A stretch of 32,459 nucleotides of DNA, taken from NCBI GenBank assembly GCA_002389675.1, contig DGQF01000001.1, forward strand, positions 1-32,459. The letters are read 5' to 3'. Source of the DNA: Gammaproteobacteria bacterium UBA4421. Its GTDB lineage: Bacteria > Pseudomonadota > Gammaproteobacteria > Pseudomonadales > Azotimanducaceae. The position numbers were made by a program, and so were the translations under genes. The notes beneath the pieces were generated by a model that was not told the DNA's origin, searched no databases, and saw nothing but the letters and a program-made list of their open reading frames with translations. Positions 1-8,742 of this stretch are shown in pieces. Numbering within the stretch: the stretch's first letter is position 1; each line of letters starts with the position of its first letter.

Positions 1-10
1 CGACAACTCT

Positions 11-26
11 GTTAGTACCTACTAAC
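11..26. promoter_or_regulatory. Perfect inverted repeat, possible operator
   Basis: GTTAGTA and TACTAAC form 7-base arms around a central CC. A short perfect dyad in a non-coding edge region fits a regulator half-site pair, such as a TetR-type site. The gene it would serve lies outside the window, so this is a structural observation only. Confidence 0.25.
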
Positions 27-55
27 GGCCAAGCGCAAGTCAGGTTGGCCTTTCT
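27..55 (+). terminator. Possible rho-independent terminator
   Basis: GGCCAA (27-32) pairs with TTGGCC (45-50) across a 12-base loop and is followed on the plus strand by TTTCT. The stem is short and the T-tract is interrupted, so this is weak. If real, it would end a plus-strand gene entering from the left, facing the end of the minus-strand cnoX-like gene. Confidence 0.3.
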
Positions 56-125
56 AAAAATAAAATGACAAATCGGCCATTATCCCGGCTAAATCTGACG
101 CTCGCGAGCCCGCAATGCAAGACTG

Positions 126-974
126 CTAATGCATAAAATTGAACATCTTTCGTCGATATTTTGTCGCAATTTCACTGCCTTTTCCTAACAAAGGAAAGGC
201 TCGGATCATGGTCAACCGGCCAATATCATCACGAAATTCTCGATCAGCACGCAGAATCTCCATCGCCAATTCCAAACCAGCGACATACTCTTGGGCGACC
301 ACTGATTGCACGCTGAGTCGATATTTCAACTCAAGATTTTCCCCATCGCTCGCCAATGCACCCTGCAGTTCAGCAATATCTTCGAAGCCTGCAGCTTCTT
401 CGATAAACTCCAGTCGATGTTGCGGACGATCGCGCTCCTCAGTGTCATCAGGAATTGACGCTAATACCGTTCTTGCGTCATCAATATCACCTTTAAGCGC
501 CAAGACATCAGCAAGCTCAACCCGAAAGCCCAAATTGGTGGGCTCATCATTGACCGCCTGTTGAAGCAAGCCGACCGCCGTATCGTAATCACCGGCCGCA
601 ATTATTTGGGTCAATTGGGCTTTGATCATGTCGGTAGGCGACTGGGTAAAGGTATCTACCAATGTGCGCAGCTGCGCCTCATCCGCAGGGCCGTCTAACT
701 GATCCACAATTTTACCCTGCTGAACAATACGGATGCAGGGTAGCCCCTGAACACGCAAGTGCTGAGCCAGCGTCTGATCTTGCGCAACATCCGACAACGC
801 AAGCACAACCTTTCCGCTGGCCTGCGCCACCAATGTTTCGAGTGTTTGCTTTGTGGCTACAGAAGGAGGGACCTGCTCTGCCCAAAACAGAACAAATACA
901 GGCACTGCGTTTGATCGTTCAATGACCTCTGTCTGAAAATTCTCCGGCGTAATATTTAGTGGCATATCGTGCAT
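126..974 (-). CDS. cnoX: Thioredoxin-fold/TPR co-chaperone, CnoX (YbbN)-like
   Basis: The 282-residue protein has an N-terminal thioredoxin-like domain (about residues 7-110) and a C-terminal TPR-type helical region (about 115-282), the architecture of CnoX/YbbN. That family acts in the cytoplasm as a holdase that hands clients to GroEL/ES and DnaK. The active-site position follows the usual FWA segment but reads W31-A-E-Q-V-P-P-S38, so both positions of the CxxC motif lack cysteine and redox activity is not expected. It is the last gene of the run tusA-perM-dapA-bamC-MBL-cnoX, 48 bases after the MBL gene. No clear ribosome-binding site precedes either the first ATG or the ATG three codons later (965), so the exact start is open. 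The family call is solid; the chaperone role is inferred from the family. Confidence 0.85.
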   Translation of the reverse strand: MHDMPLNITPENFQTEVIERSNAVPVFVLFWAEQVPPSVATKQTLETLVAQASGKVVLALSDVAQDQTLAQHLRVQGLPCIRIVQQGKIVDQLDGPADEAQLRTLVDTFTQSPTDMIKAQLTQIIAAGDYDTAVGLLQQAVNDEPTNLGFRVELADVLALKGDIDDARTVLASIPDDTEERDRPQHRLEFIEEAAGFEDIAELQGALASDGENLELKYRLSVQSVVAQEYVAGLELAMEILRADREFRDDIGRLTMIRAFPLLGKGSEIATKYRRKMFNFMH

Positions 975-1022
975 AAAATTATAATAACTCGTAATTAAAA
1001 CAAGGGAATATGGTCCTTCAAC

Positions 1023-1799
1023 TCAAGCAAAGGACATTTGTCGTTTCAGCGGCTGAGCGCCAATCCAGCCGAAACCATCGGCCTGGGTTGCGTAATTCAG
1101 ACTGGCCAGACTATTGTGCAGCGGCAAAAAAAGCCGCTCCAACAAATTCAAACAATTGTTTTGTTCGCTAATATGACCGACCACAACTTTTAGATCGGCA
1201 TGCGCCAAACGAGACACCAACTCAAACGCTTGCTGATTGTTCAGATGCCCATAATCAGCGGCCACGCGACGCTTAAGCTGCGGTGGATAGCTACCCTGCG
1301 AGAGCAAATTAAGGTCATGGTTGGCCTCTACAAGTAAATGGGTACAACAACTGTATTGCTGCACCACATGATTGGTCACACAGCCCAGATCAGAGAGTAT
1401 TCCAATTGTCTCAACGCCGTCACTCAAAACAAATTGGGTCGGCTCGCGGGCATCATGCGGAACACAGACAGGGTTCACCGACACACCGTCAAAGTCAAAA
1501 GCACTGTCCCCATCGAACGGAATACACGTTGCACCGCGCAGATCACGCTTGAGAGTGCCATAGGACGCATGCACAGGTATCGCGTACTTATGCGCCAAGG
1601 CTGCTACGCCGCTAATGTGATCGGAATGTTCATGGCTGATCAGGACAGCATCCAGATCGCCGCCACTGAGACCCAGACGGGCCAAGCGTCGTTCGGTTTG
1701 TTTTAACGTAAAACCGCAATCAACCAACAGTATCTTGCCGCCGAGCGAGACGAGAGTCCCGTTGCCCCGCGAGCCACTGCCCAACGACGCAAACCCCAT
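1023..1799 (-). CDS. MBL-fold metallo-hydrolase (YycJ-like)
   Basis: This 258-residue protein belongs to the metallo-beta-lactamase superfamily. The metal-binding signature H56-x-H58-x-D60-H61 (HEHSDH) is intact, and further candidate ligands lie in LVEANHD and VVGHISEQN. The N-terminal glycine/serine-rich strand (LGSGSRGNGT) is typical of the YycJ-like branch, whose members are small cytoplasmic hydrolases or nucleases of uncertain substrate. The ATG overlaps the bamC stop by one base (TGATG), indicating translational coupling. In Pseudomonas an MBL gene also follows dapA-bamC, so the position is conserved. The substrate cannot be read from the sequence. Confidence 0.85.
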   Translation of the reverse strand: MGFASLGSGSRGNGTLVSLGGKILLVDCGFTLKQTERRLARLGLSGGDLDAVLISHEHSDHISGVAALAHKYAIPVHASYGTLKRDLRGATCIPFDGDSAFDFDGVSVNPVCVPHDAREPTQFVLSDGVETIGILSDLGCVTNHVVQQYSCCTHLLVEANHDLNLLSQGSYPPQLKRRVAADYGHLNNQQAFELVSRLAHADLKVVVGHISEQNNCLNLLERLFLPLHNSLASLNYATQADGFGWIGAQPLKRQMSFA

Positions 1800-2914
1800 C
1801 AGGCTGCAAATTCTCGCAACAACACCAGAATTTGTTGCGCCACATCCGCATCTAGTAGCGCTTCACCATCGGCTTGCCAGACACGCAGATCATATTTCTG
1901 CTGAGATCCCAACATGCGCAGCTGCACACTCACCGGTTTGTCACTCTGACAGGAAAAGGTCAGCCGGCAAAAAAAGCCTCCGCCCTCTTCACCCGTAAAA
2001 ATACTTTGTGGGACATCCACCATAAATCGGCCGGTCTCACGATCCAAATTAATAATATCGACGCTGGCATTTTCTAATGCTTGCCCCATGGTCGCCCAGG
2101 CACGCTCATAGTCCAGGTAAAAATACAGCACCGGAAAGCCATCTTCATCGCGCTCGAGTTCCGCCTTCTTTTCACTGCCTATTTGCAGAGCCACTTTAGA
2201 CACCGTCTGCTCGGACACTTTCGCTGCGATATAGGCACCCACCTCCCGCAGCAAGTCACTTTCGGCTAAATCCATATGAGAATTCAAGCCGTCTATCACA
2301 ATGACTTCATCTCTGACCGGCAGTGATATGCTGTCATTTTCATGACGCACATGTATTTCTGTGGTTTCGGGGCGCAGGCCCTGCTCTACCTTGATTAAAA
2401 ATCTGTCCTGGCCAGTGAGCAACGGGTCTGATGACTTTGCGTCCTTGAGCATTGTCCGGATAACATCTCGATACGCTACATTTTCAATTTTCAGCCAACC
2501 CGTGTTCAGACGGCCCGACTGGGGCGCGTCGTAAACAATTGGCACGGCGTTTTCAGCCAGAAATTGTTTGAGCTTAGGCCATGCTGTGGTGGGTGGCTCG
2601 GGTATTACCAACCATTGCCGATCACCCAACGTTTGAATTCTCACCTCATCGCGATTGTCGTTGGCATAAATCGCATCGGGCAAAGGCGGCCGGTCGGCAT
2701 AGTACGTCGGATTCGGCGGCTGCGAAACCGATGGGATCGGAAAGGGGTCTGTATTTTCTAACGTACGCAGATCTTCGGGCACCACCAACTTATTGTGTCG
2801 GTCCGACTCCAAATAATCATCGTTTGGATTCAAAAAAATGCCTTCATCCCCGGGTCGCATCCAACTGCAGGCGCCCAAGCTCAAAATCACTGTACCTAAA
2901 AGCCAATATCGCAC
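1799..2914 (-). CDS. bamC: Outer membrane assembly lipoprotein BamC
   Basis: The 371-residue protein starts with a short type II signal peptide ending in the lipobox L-G-A-C16, followed by serine, which favours outer-membrane sorting. The rest matches BamC (NlpB): an extended N-terminal segment with proline- and tyrosine-rich stretches, then two helix-grip domains, the last with a W/Y-rich C-terminal part. BamC is an accessory lipoprotein of the BamABCDE complex that inserts beta-barrel proteins. The GTG start shares its G with the dapA stop (TAGTG), and dapA-bamC adjacency is a well-known gammaproteobacterial arrangement that supports the call. Start choice follows from the coupling and the signal peptide. 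Confidence 0.9.
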   Translation of the reverse strand: MRYWLLGTVILSLGACSWMRPGDEGIFLNPNDDYLESDRHNKLVVPEDLRTLENTDPFPIPSVSQPPNPTYYADRPPLPDAIYANDNRDEVRIQTLGDRQWLVIPEPPTTAWPKLKQFLAENAVPIVYDAPQSGRLNTGWLKIENVAYRDVIRTMLKDAKSSDPLLTGQDRFLIKVEQGLRPETTEIHVRHENDSISLPVRDEVIVIDGLNSHMDLAESDLLREVGAYIAAKVSEQTVSKVALQIGSEKKAELERDEDGFPVLYFYLDYERAWATMGQALENASVDIINLDRETGRFMVDVPQSIFTGEEGGGFFCRLTFSCQSDKPVSVQLRMLGSQQKYDLRVWQADGEALLDADVAQQILVLLREFAA

Positions 2915-3789
2915 TATAAAATCCCCAAATCAGCCAGATGAGCCTGCACCTGCGGACGGTGAGCTTCCGACAACGGCAGTAGCGGTAAACGTATGCCCGA
3001 GCCAATTTTACCCATCGCGTGCAAGGCCCATTTAGCAGGCGTGGGATTCGGTTCAACAAACAAAATATCATGCAGCGGCTTAAGCTTCCCATTCAGTCGA
3101 ACGGCTTCAGCACGATCGCCGCTCAAGAAACTGTCCAAAAACTGCGCCATCAGTGCAGGTGCCACATTGGCGGTCACCGAGATTGTACCCACCGCTCCCA
3201 GATCAAGCATTTCCAAGGTCTGCGCGTCTTCACCGGATAAAATCACAAAATCTGAATCAACCATGGCACATATCTGACCCGCCCGAGCTGCATCCCCGCA
3301 AGCTTCCTTTATGCCAATAATATTTTTCAGGCGGCTCAATCGAGCAACGGTCTCTGCCTGCAAATCACATGCCGTTCGGGGCGGAACATTGTACAAAACC
3401 AATGGAACGTCAGTCGCGTTGGCAATTGCCGTATAGTGGGCAACTAACCCTTGCTGAGTGGGCTTGTTGTAGTAAGGCGTAACCAATAAGCAGGCATCCA
3501 CGCCTGCATTCTGCGCTTCTTGCGTCTGATGAATCGCCTCGGCCGTAGAATTGCTACCAGTACCTGCAATCACCGGTATACGTCCAGCGACTTGGTCGAC
3601 CGTAGCTTTGATCACTTGCAAATGCTCAATCGTATCCAGCGTAGCAGATTCTCCGGTGGTACCCATGGGCACAATACCGTGAGTACCTGCTTCTATATGC
3701 CACTCGATCAAACGTTCCAACTCCACCCACTGTATCTCACCGGTGGCTGTCATTGGCGTGACGAGAGCAACGATGCTCCCCTTTAACAT
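2914..3789 (-). CDS. dapA: 4-hydroxy-tetrahydrodipicolinate synthase
   Basis: DapA condenses pyruvate with L-aspartate semialdehyde in the lysine/diaminopimelate pathway. At 291 residues it is close to the E. coli length, and the active-site residues fall at the same numbers: Schiff-base K161 (GIKEA), Y133 (VLYNVPPR), T44/T45 (GTTGES), Y107 (YYNKP) and R138. The ATG at 3789 gives this register. It lies between the perM-like gene (70-base gap) and bamC (one-base overlap), so it is likely co-transcribed with bamC. Nothing is unusual in the sequence. Confidence 0.97.
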   Translation of the reverse strand: MLKGSIVALVTPMTATGEIQWVELERLIEWHIEAGTHGIVPMGTTGESATLDTIEHLQVIKATVDQVAGRIPVIAGTGSNSTAEAIHQTQEAQNAGVDACLLVTPYYNKPTQQGLVAHYTAIANATDVPLVLYNVPPRTACDLQAETVARLSRLKNIIGIKEACGDAARAGQICAMVDSDFVILSGEDAQTLEMLDLGAVGTISVTANVAPALMAQFLDSFLSGDRAEAVRLNGKLKPLHDILFVEPNPTPAKWALHAMGKIGSGIRLPLLPLSEAHRPQVQAHLADLGIL

Positions 3790-3859
3790 GGCATAAGCCT
3801 TTGCTCTATGATGTCCAAACCCAAATGGTACGCAGGCAAGCGGCCAACAACAAGCTCGA

Positions 3860-4942
3860 TTAAACCTGCTCTGATTTCAAAGATTCACCGGCATGATGAG
3901 GCCACGCTTTGTAGATCGCCTTTATCAAAGTCGCCAGGGGTATGGCAAAGAACACACCGGCAACACCCCAAACTCCGCCGAAGGCCAACACCGCGACAAT
4001 AATGGTGATCGGATGCAAGTCAACCACTTCAGAGAACAGCAACGGGACTAAAACATTACCGTCCAAAAACTGAATCACACCATACACAATCATCACGATA
4101 CCCAAATCCCAGGTCCATCCAAACTGAATCACCGCAACCACAAAAACAGGCAGCGTCACCAAAGCAGCACCAACAAATGGGATCAAGACAGAAAGCCCAA
4201 CCAAAACTCCAAATAAAGCGGCGTAGTTCAGGCCCAGCACCGTAAAACTCACGTACGTCGCGACCCCGACGATTAGGATTTCAATGAATTTACCGCGCAC
4301 ATAGTTGCCGAGCTGGTCATTCATCTCCTCTCCCACGGCATTCAACAACGGCCGATTATATGGCAACAGAGAACGCACCCATGCCAACAGCTGATCCTTG
4401 TCCTTGAGAAAAAAGAAAACCGAGATAGGCACCAACACAAGATAAATCACCAAACTCAAGAGCGAAAAAACCTGCGTGAAAGCTGTCTGAAATATCGTCT
4501 TACTCAGACCACCTAATTCAGCAGCCCCTTGATCCAACAACTTCGACACCTGTTCAGGCGTTGCGTACTCTGGATACTGCGCCGCAAATGAAGCCAAACC
4601 GTCACGTAACAGTTCAACTGCAGTTGGGAAAAGCGCAAACAAACTCTGCATCTGCTGCCACACCAGCGGCACAATAATGATCAAAAAAGCAAATATGCCG
4701 CCCGCAAACAAAAAGAAGGACAGACAAACTGCAAGTATTCGAGGAATTTGCCGCCGCATGAGGAAATTCACAGATCCCTGCAGCAGAAAGGCAACAACCA
4801 ATCCGGTAAATACAGGCGCGAGATAGCTGCCCAAGGTGGCAAAGAAAACCACCGACCCTACCATCAGCGCAACCAGATAAATGGCCTCTTCGTTAGAAAA
4901 GTGTTCGTTTACCCATGCGCCTATGACTTCTAAAAACTTCAC
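3860..4942 (-). CDS. AI-2E family transporter (PerM/TqsA-like permease)
   Basis: The 360-residue polytopic membrane protein has about eight hydrophobic segments in the AI-2E transporter pattern: paired N-terminal helices, a long extracytoplasmic stretch (about residues 100-150), and a C-terminal helix bundle with the family-typical LNYAALFGVLVGLSVLIPF and WGVAGVFFAIPLA segments. The family includes TqsA (autoinducer-2 export), PerM and some Na+/H+ antiporters; the substrate here is unknown. The GTG start overlaps the tusA stop by four bases (GTGA), so translation is probably coupled to tusA. A permease next to tusA and bepA is also found in Pseudomonas. Confidence 0.88.
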   Translation of the reverse strand: MKFLEVIGAWVNEHFSNEEAIYLVALMVGSVVFFATLGSYLAPVFTGLVVAFLLQGSVNFLMRRQIPRILAVCLSFFLFAGGIFAFLIIIVPLVWQQMQSLFALFPTAVELLRDGLASFAAQYPEYATPEQVSKLLDQGAAELGGLSKTIFQTAFTQVFSLLSLVIYLVLVPISVFFFLKDKDQLLAWVRSLLPYNRPLLNAVGEEMNDQLGNYVRGKFIEILIVGVATYVSFTVLGLNYAALFGVLVGLSVLIPFVGAALVTLPVFVVAVIQFGWTWDLGIVMIVYGVIQFLDGNVLVPLLFSEVVDLHPITIIVAVLAFGGVWGVAGVFFAIPLATLIKAIYKAWPHHAGESLKSEQV

Positions 4943-5172
4943 AACTTTTTCTGTATCACGTAAAAATAGGTCCCATTATCTTCACCAGACTCAATCAACA
5001 TATGACCACTTTGCCGGGTAAACACGTCAAAATCCCTAACCGACCCGGGATCTGTGGCCAGCACCTTTACCCGCTCTGCAGGTGCCATGCCGTTCAACTC
5101 TTTTTTCGCTTTTAGCAACGGCATTGGACAATCCAAGCCAATTACGTCGAGAATACGAACTTCTTTTTCCAT
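4939..5172 (-). CDS. tusA: TusA-family sulfurtransferase
   Basis: This small 77-residue cytoplasmic protein has the family signature LDCPMPLL with the persulfide-forming cysteine at C15 followed by proline. TusA/SirA proteins relay sulfur for tRNA 2-thiolation (mnm5s2U) and molybdenum cofactor assembly. It is the first gene of a leftward operon and its stop overlaps the start of the permease gene. It is divergent from bepA with only 38 bases between the start codons, so the promoters must overlap. Whether it feeds tRNA thiolation or another sulfur acceptor cannot be told from the sequence. Confidence 0.92.
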   Translation of the reverse strand: MEKEVRILDVIGLDCPMPLLKAKKELNGMAPAERVKVLATDPGSVRDFDVFTRQSGHMLIESGEDNGTYFYVIQKKL

Positions 5173-5210
5173 AAACGCTCTAAGTGCTTAACAACCTGCA
5201 ATCATGATGT

Positions 5211-6701
5211 ATGACCAGCCAATTATACAGAACTATGTTCACGTCATCTGAACATCTCACAGCAACCCTCGCCGGGCCAATTGTGTGGCTACTGTGCTTA
5301 TGCAGCTACGCGCTTGAGGTACGAGCTGATCCAGACCGACTACCCAGCCTGGGTGATGCTTCATCTTCCATAATTTCACCGCAACTGGAAAAACAAATTG
5401 GGGCTTCTTTTCTCAAGCAATTAAATGCAAATTTACCCACCGTAGACGACCCATTAATGAAGTACTACGTTGCCCAACAAATCCGCGAATTGGCGCAATA
5501 TTCTGATTTACGCGAACCCATTCTCAGCGTGGTCATTATAGATAATCCACAAATCAATGCCTTTGCAGCACCAGGCGGCGTACTAGGCATCAACCTCGGC
5601 TTGATTCTTGCCGCAGAGGACGTCGATGAGTATTCGTCGGTGATGGCTCACGAACTGGCACACTTAAGCCAAAGACATTTCGCCCGAGGAGTTGCGGAAC
5701 AACGTTCTAATACATTACCCACACTGGCGAGTTTGATTGCTGCCCTGATTCTCGGCGCCGCGGGCGGTGGAGATGCGATGATAGCCGCCGTCAGCGGCGC
5801 TCAAGCTGCAGCACAAGCGAATCAAATGCGGTTCAGTCGCGACCGCGAGCAAGAAGCCGATCGAATTGGCATGAACACACTGATCCGTGCAGGCAAAGAC
5901 CCCAACGCAACCTCCCGGATGTTTGGTCGCATGCAGCAAGCATACCAATTCACACGCAAACCACCGGAGTTTTTGCTAACCCACCCTTTGTCTGAAACTC
6001 GCATCGCTGATGCCCGCACGCAAGCCATGCGTTATCAGGACCGCACCACCAAAACGTCAATCGAATACCAACTCATTCGCGTCAGAACCCAGGTTCATTT
6101 TCAGAAAAACCATGCTCAGGGCGCGGACGGTTACAGAGCCCAATTGCGCGAGCGACCAAAGGATCCTGCTGCAAGCTACGGATTAGCCCTTTCCCTGAGT
6201 AAAAGGGGGCAACACGAAGCCGCTCTTACGCAGGCGGAGACGTTACTGAATATCAACAACCAAAACATTCTGTACAACGCCGCCTACGCAGAACTGCTGA
6301 TCGCCGCCGGGCGAACCGAGCAAGCAAAAAAAATGTTGTCTGCACAACTTCAGTTGAACCCCGACAACCCGCCTCTGACAAGTCTCTATGTCAATGCACT
6401 CAACGCGGATGGACAACACCTCGAAGCAGAAAAAATACTGCTGCGACAGTCGCAAATACAACCCAGGGACGTTGACGTGTGGTACACACTCGCCGAGACC
6501 GCCGGCTTGGCCGGCAACATTTCAGGCGTGCACTTGGCCCGGGCGGATTATTTCTATCTACACGGCGCTTACCATCGCTCTATTCAGCATCTTGAATACG
6601 CGCAGCGCTTGCTGCGACGGACCAACCCCCAGCTAGAAGTTAAGTTACGCCAACGTATTCAAGACCTGCGCACCGCCATTCGAGTTGAACAACAGAGCTG
6701 A
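5211..6701 (+). CDS. bepA: Periplasmic M48 metalloprotease/chaperone BepA
   Basis: The 496-residue protein has an N-terminal export signal (hydrophobic stretch about residues 17-35, likely cleavage near V-R-A-D40), an M48 peptidase domain, and a C-terminal TPR domain (about 310-480). The zinc site is complete: H147-E-L-A-H151 with the downstream glutamate in E213-Q-E-A-D (E215), plus the THP histidine (H258) that corresponds to the regulatory His-switch of BepA. BepA monitors LptD and BAM-assembled barrel proteins in the periplasm and degrades stalled ones. Placement near tusA and nadA matches Pseudomonas. An alternative ATG at 5235 would shorten the signal peptide but remove its only arginine, so 5211 is kept. 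No clear ribosome-binding site is visible for either. Confidence 0.93.
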   Translation: MTSQLYRTMFTSSEHLTATLAGPIVWLLCLCSYALEVRADPDRLPSLGDASSSIISPQLEKQIGASFLKQLNANLPTVDDPLMKYYVAQQIRELAQYSDLREPILSVVIIDNPQINAFAAPGGVLGINLGLILAAEDVDEYSSVMAHELAHLSQRHFARGVAEQRSNTLPTLASLIAALILGAAGGGDAMIAAVSGAQAAAQANQMRFSRDREQEADRIGMNTLIRAGKDPNATSRMFGRMQQAYQFTRKPPEFLLTHPLSETRIADARTQAMRYQDRTTKTSIEYQLIRVRTQVHFQKNHAQGADGYRAQLRERPKDPAASYGLALSLSKRGQHEAALTQAETLLNINNQNILYNAAYAELLIAAGRTEQAKKMLSAQLQLNPDNPPLTSLYVNALNADGQHLEAEKILLRQSQIQPRDVDVWYTLAETAGLAGNISGVHLARADYFYLHGAYHRSIQHLEYAQRLLRRTNPQLEVKLRQRIQDLRTAIRVEQQS

Positions 6702-6716
6702 CCGCAAATCCTGCCC

Positions 6717-7769
6717 TTAAACTCCTCGCTGAAATGCGAGCATTCGATCCAAGGGGATTTTCGCACGCTCACCAATGTCATCACCCACGTGGATTTCGCA
6801 GCCCGCGCGATATGTTTCATCACGCAGCAGCCGGTCAAGTGTTTGCAACTCATTCATGGCCATCCAAGGACAATGAGCACAGCTACGACAGGTGGCTCCG
6901 TCTCCGGCAGTGGGCGCTTCAATGAATCGCTTGCTCGGATTGAGCTGTTTTAACTTGTGAAATATGCCTTTATCAGTGGCCACAATAAAAGTGTCGTTCG
7001 GCATCTGTGATGCGGCCTTTATGATCGCACTCGTTGAACCCACGGCATCGGCAATACCGGTCACAGCCGCAGGAGATTCCGGATGTACCAGCACCGCGGC
7101 GGCAGGGTAAACTTTCTTCAAATCGAGCAGAGCCTTGAGCTTAAATTCGTCATGCACAACGCATGCTCCACTCCAAATCAGCATGTCAGCGTTTGTCTGA
7201 GTTTGAATATAACGGCCTAAATGTTTGTCCGGCGCCCACAATATCTTTTCGCCCTGATCACGCAGGTGCGCAACAATCTCTAGCGCACAACTGCTGGTCA
7301 CCACCCAATCGGACTGCGCCTTAACTTCAGCAGAGGTGTTGGCATACACCACCACTGTGCGATCAGGATGAGCCGCCCTAAATGCAGCAAACTCATCGGG
7401 CGGACAACCCAAATCAAGCGAACACTCAGCCTCCAGCGTCGGCATAAATACGCGTTTCGCCGGCGACAGAATTTTCGCCGTTTCGCCCATAAACCTGACG
7501 CCCGCGACAATGACCGTATCGGCCGCGTGATCACGCCCAAAGCGCGCCATCTCTAATGAATCCGAAACAAAGCCACCGGTGGCTTCCGCCAGATCCTGAA
7601 CCTCTCCATCAACATAATAATGGGCGATCAAAACAGCGCCTAGCGCATCCAAACGCTGCGCAATTTGTGCTTTTAAAGCCTCTTTTTCAGACTGTGGAAG
7701 GACCGCGCATTGAAACTGTGGAACTTGTTGTTCAGACAAGGTGTAATCTGGCAATGTAAAAGAACTCAA
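6717..7769 (-). CDS. nadA: Quinolinate synthase (type A)
   Basis: NadA condenses iminoaspartate with dihydroxyacetone phosphate to quinolinate in NAD biosynthesis. The 350-residue protein carries the three [4Fe-4S] ligands in register with E. coli: C116 (EAEC), C203 (SGAC) and C300 (CAHCPWM). The pseudo-threefold motifs [13 protein letters not shown] and [11 protein letters not shown] are present. The only start that captures the full N-terminus is TTG at 7769, directly downstream of an in-frame TAG. The first in-frame ATG lies far inside conserved sequence (residue 74), so an unusual start is unavoidable. It converges on bepA with 15 bases between stops and diverges from the ATP-grasp gene. 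Confidence 0.96.
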   Translation of the reverse strand: MSSFTLPDYTLSEQQVPQFQCAVLPQSEKEALKAQIAQRLDALGAVLIAHYYVDGEVQDLAEATGGFVSDSLEMARFGRDHAADTVIVAGVRFMGETAKILSPAKRVFMPTLEAECSLDLGCPPDEFAAFRAAHPDRTVVVYANTSAEVKAQSDWVVTSSCALEIVAHLRDQGEKILWAPDKHLGRYIQTQTNADMLIWSGACVVHDEFKLKALLDLKKVYPAAAVLVHPESPAAVTGIADAVGSTSAIIKAASQMPNDTFIVATDKGIFHKLKQLNPSKRFIEAPTAGDGATCRSCAHCPWMAMNELQTLDRLLRDETYRAGCEIHVGDDIGERAKIPLDRMLAFQRGV

Positions 7770-7799
7770 AAGCTGCGCCTATTTGCGTCGAGGAAAACC

Positions 7800-7821
7800 A
7801 AATCTTAGTTAGATTTAAATC
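7800..7821. promoter_or_regulatory. Inverted repeats in the nadA / ATP-grasp divergent promoter
   Basis: AAATCT (7800-7805) and AGATTT (7811-7816) form a dyad with a 5-base spacer, overlapping the perfect palindrome GATTTAAATC (7812-7821). The site lies in the 94-base region between the divergent starts of nadA (7769) and the ATP-grasp gene (7864). A possible sigma70 pair for the latter is CTGTCA (7833-7838) and TACAAT (7855-7860), but that would leave almost no leader before the GTG. AT-rich sequence produces such dyads easily. Confidence 0.25.
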
Positions 7822-7863
7822 AAAAGGCGAATCTGTCAAAGCCGCTGCGGACAATACAATAAG

Positions 7864-8709
7864 GTGAAGAACGTTCTGTTTCTCATTACACCCGGGGGCC
7901 ATCAGGACGACAATGCAGCCCGTTTGCCTGAATTGTTTGAGCAACACGGCTGGCAGGTCTCCATCTGCAAACACGAAGAATTGACCTGGCAACGCGATCG
8001 AGTTTACTGCGCAGACCGACCCGCTGATGATTACGCTCTCATCTGGCCAATCGGCTTGGGTCCGCAACGCTCGTTCCTTGATCGCGTCAATTTACTGGAG
8101 CAAATAAATCCTCCCCGTTTGCTCAGCAACCCGCGCACTTATGTGTCCCAACACGGAAAACTGGCTTGGCATAACTACATGCCCGTCAGTTTTGTGGCCG
8201 CAAGCGCCGAACCACTTATCTCAGCTTTCGAGCAGCTTGGCGGACAGTGGATCCTAAAACCCGTAGCCGGCAGCTTCGGGCGCGCAGTACAGCGCATCTA
8301 CAGCGCTCAATCCATCCGCGAAACCCTGGGTGGCGATAGTTCCGGTTACTGGATGCTCCAGCGCTACATTGAAGAAATCACAGCCGGAGAGACGCGGACG
8401 CTAATTTGTGCCAATCAGATCATTGGGAGTTATCTGCGCACCCCTAGCGCGAGTTTTCACGCTAATCTGGCCGCACATGCGGTACCCAGCCAAACTCAAT
8501 TAGACCCCACAGAGCGCGCGTTAGTCGAAACTGTCAAACAAGATTTGGCCATCGCCGGCATTGGGTTTGCCGCCATCGATACCGTCGGAGGTTATTTGAT
8601 GGAAGTCAATATCGCCAATCCCGGGGGGCTGGGGACGCTACAAACACTCTATGGCAAAAAAGTGGGAGAGCGGTTCATGCAGGCAGTGAACAGCCAATGG
8701 CCCTGCTAA
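7864..8709 (+). CDS. ATP-grasp protein, glutathione synthetase-like, function unassigned
   Basis: The 281-residue protein has the outline of a glutathione synthetase/RimK-type ATP-grasp ligase. There is an N-terminal pre-ATP-grasp domain (residues 1-115, starting with the strand KNVLFLITPGG), a nucleotide-binding strand WILKPVAGSFGRAVQRI (about 137-153), and a C-terminal metal-binding segment MEVNIANPGGLGTLQ (about 241-255) that resembles the GshB E-N-V-T-S-P-T/G motif. Such enzymes join a carboxylate to an amine through an acyl phosphate. Its length is below GshB (about 315), so it is probably not the housekeeping enzyme, and I cannot name substrate or product. The start is GTG with no strong ribosome-binding site. 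It is monocistronic, convergent with the SDR gene at 8743 and divergent from nadA. Confidence 0.75.
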   Translation: MKNVLFLITPGGHQDDNAARLPELFEQHGWQVSICKHEELTWQRDRVYCADRPADDYALIWPIGLGPQRSFLDRVNLLEQINPPRLLSNPRTYVSQHGKLAWHNYMPVSFVAASAEPLISAFEQLGGQWILKPVAGSFGRAVQRIYSAQSIRETLGGDSSGYWMLQRYIEEITAGETRTLICANQIIGSYLRTPSASFHANLAAHAVPSQTQLDPTERALVETVKQDLAIAGIGFAAIDTVGGYLMEVNIANPGGLGTLQTLYGKKVGERFMQAVNSQWPC

Positions 8710-8742
8710 CACAAGACTCGGCAGATTCAACGCTTGTGCCGG

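Noticed and set aside
100..109. Ten-base palindrome GCTCGCGAGC downstream of cnoX, possible terminator
   Set aside because: No loop and no T-tract follows on the minus strand.
130..980. Exact 11-base direct repeat TGCATAAAATT at 130-140 and 970-980, flanking the cnoX-like gene
   Set aside because: AT-rich and partly set by the start and stop region codons; no other sign of insertion or excision.
8710..8738. CACAAG / CTTGTG inverted repeat between convergent ATP-grasp and SDR genes, possible bidirectional terminator
   Set aside because: A 17-base loop and no T-tract on either side; too weak to call.
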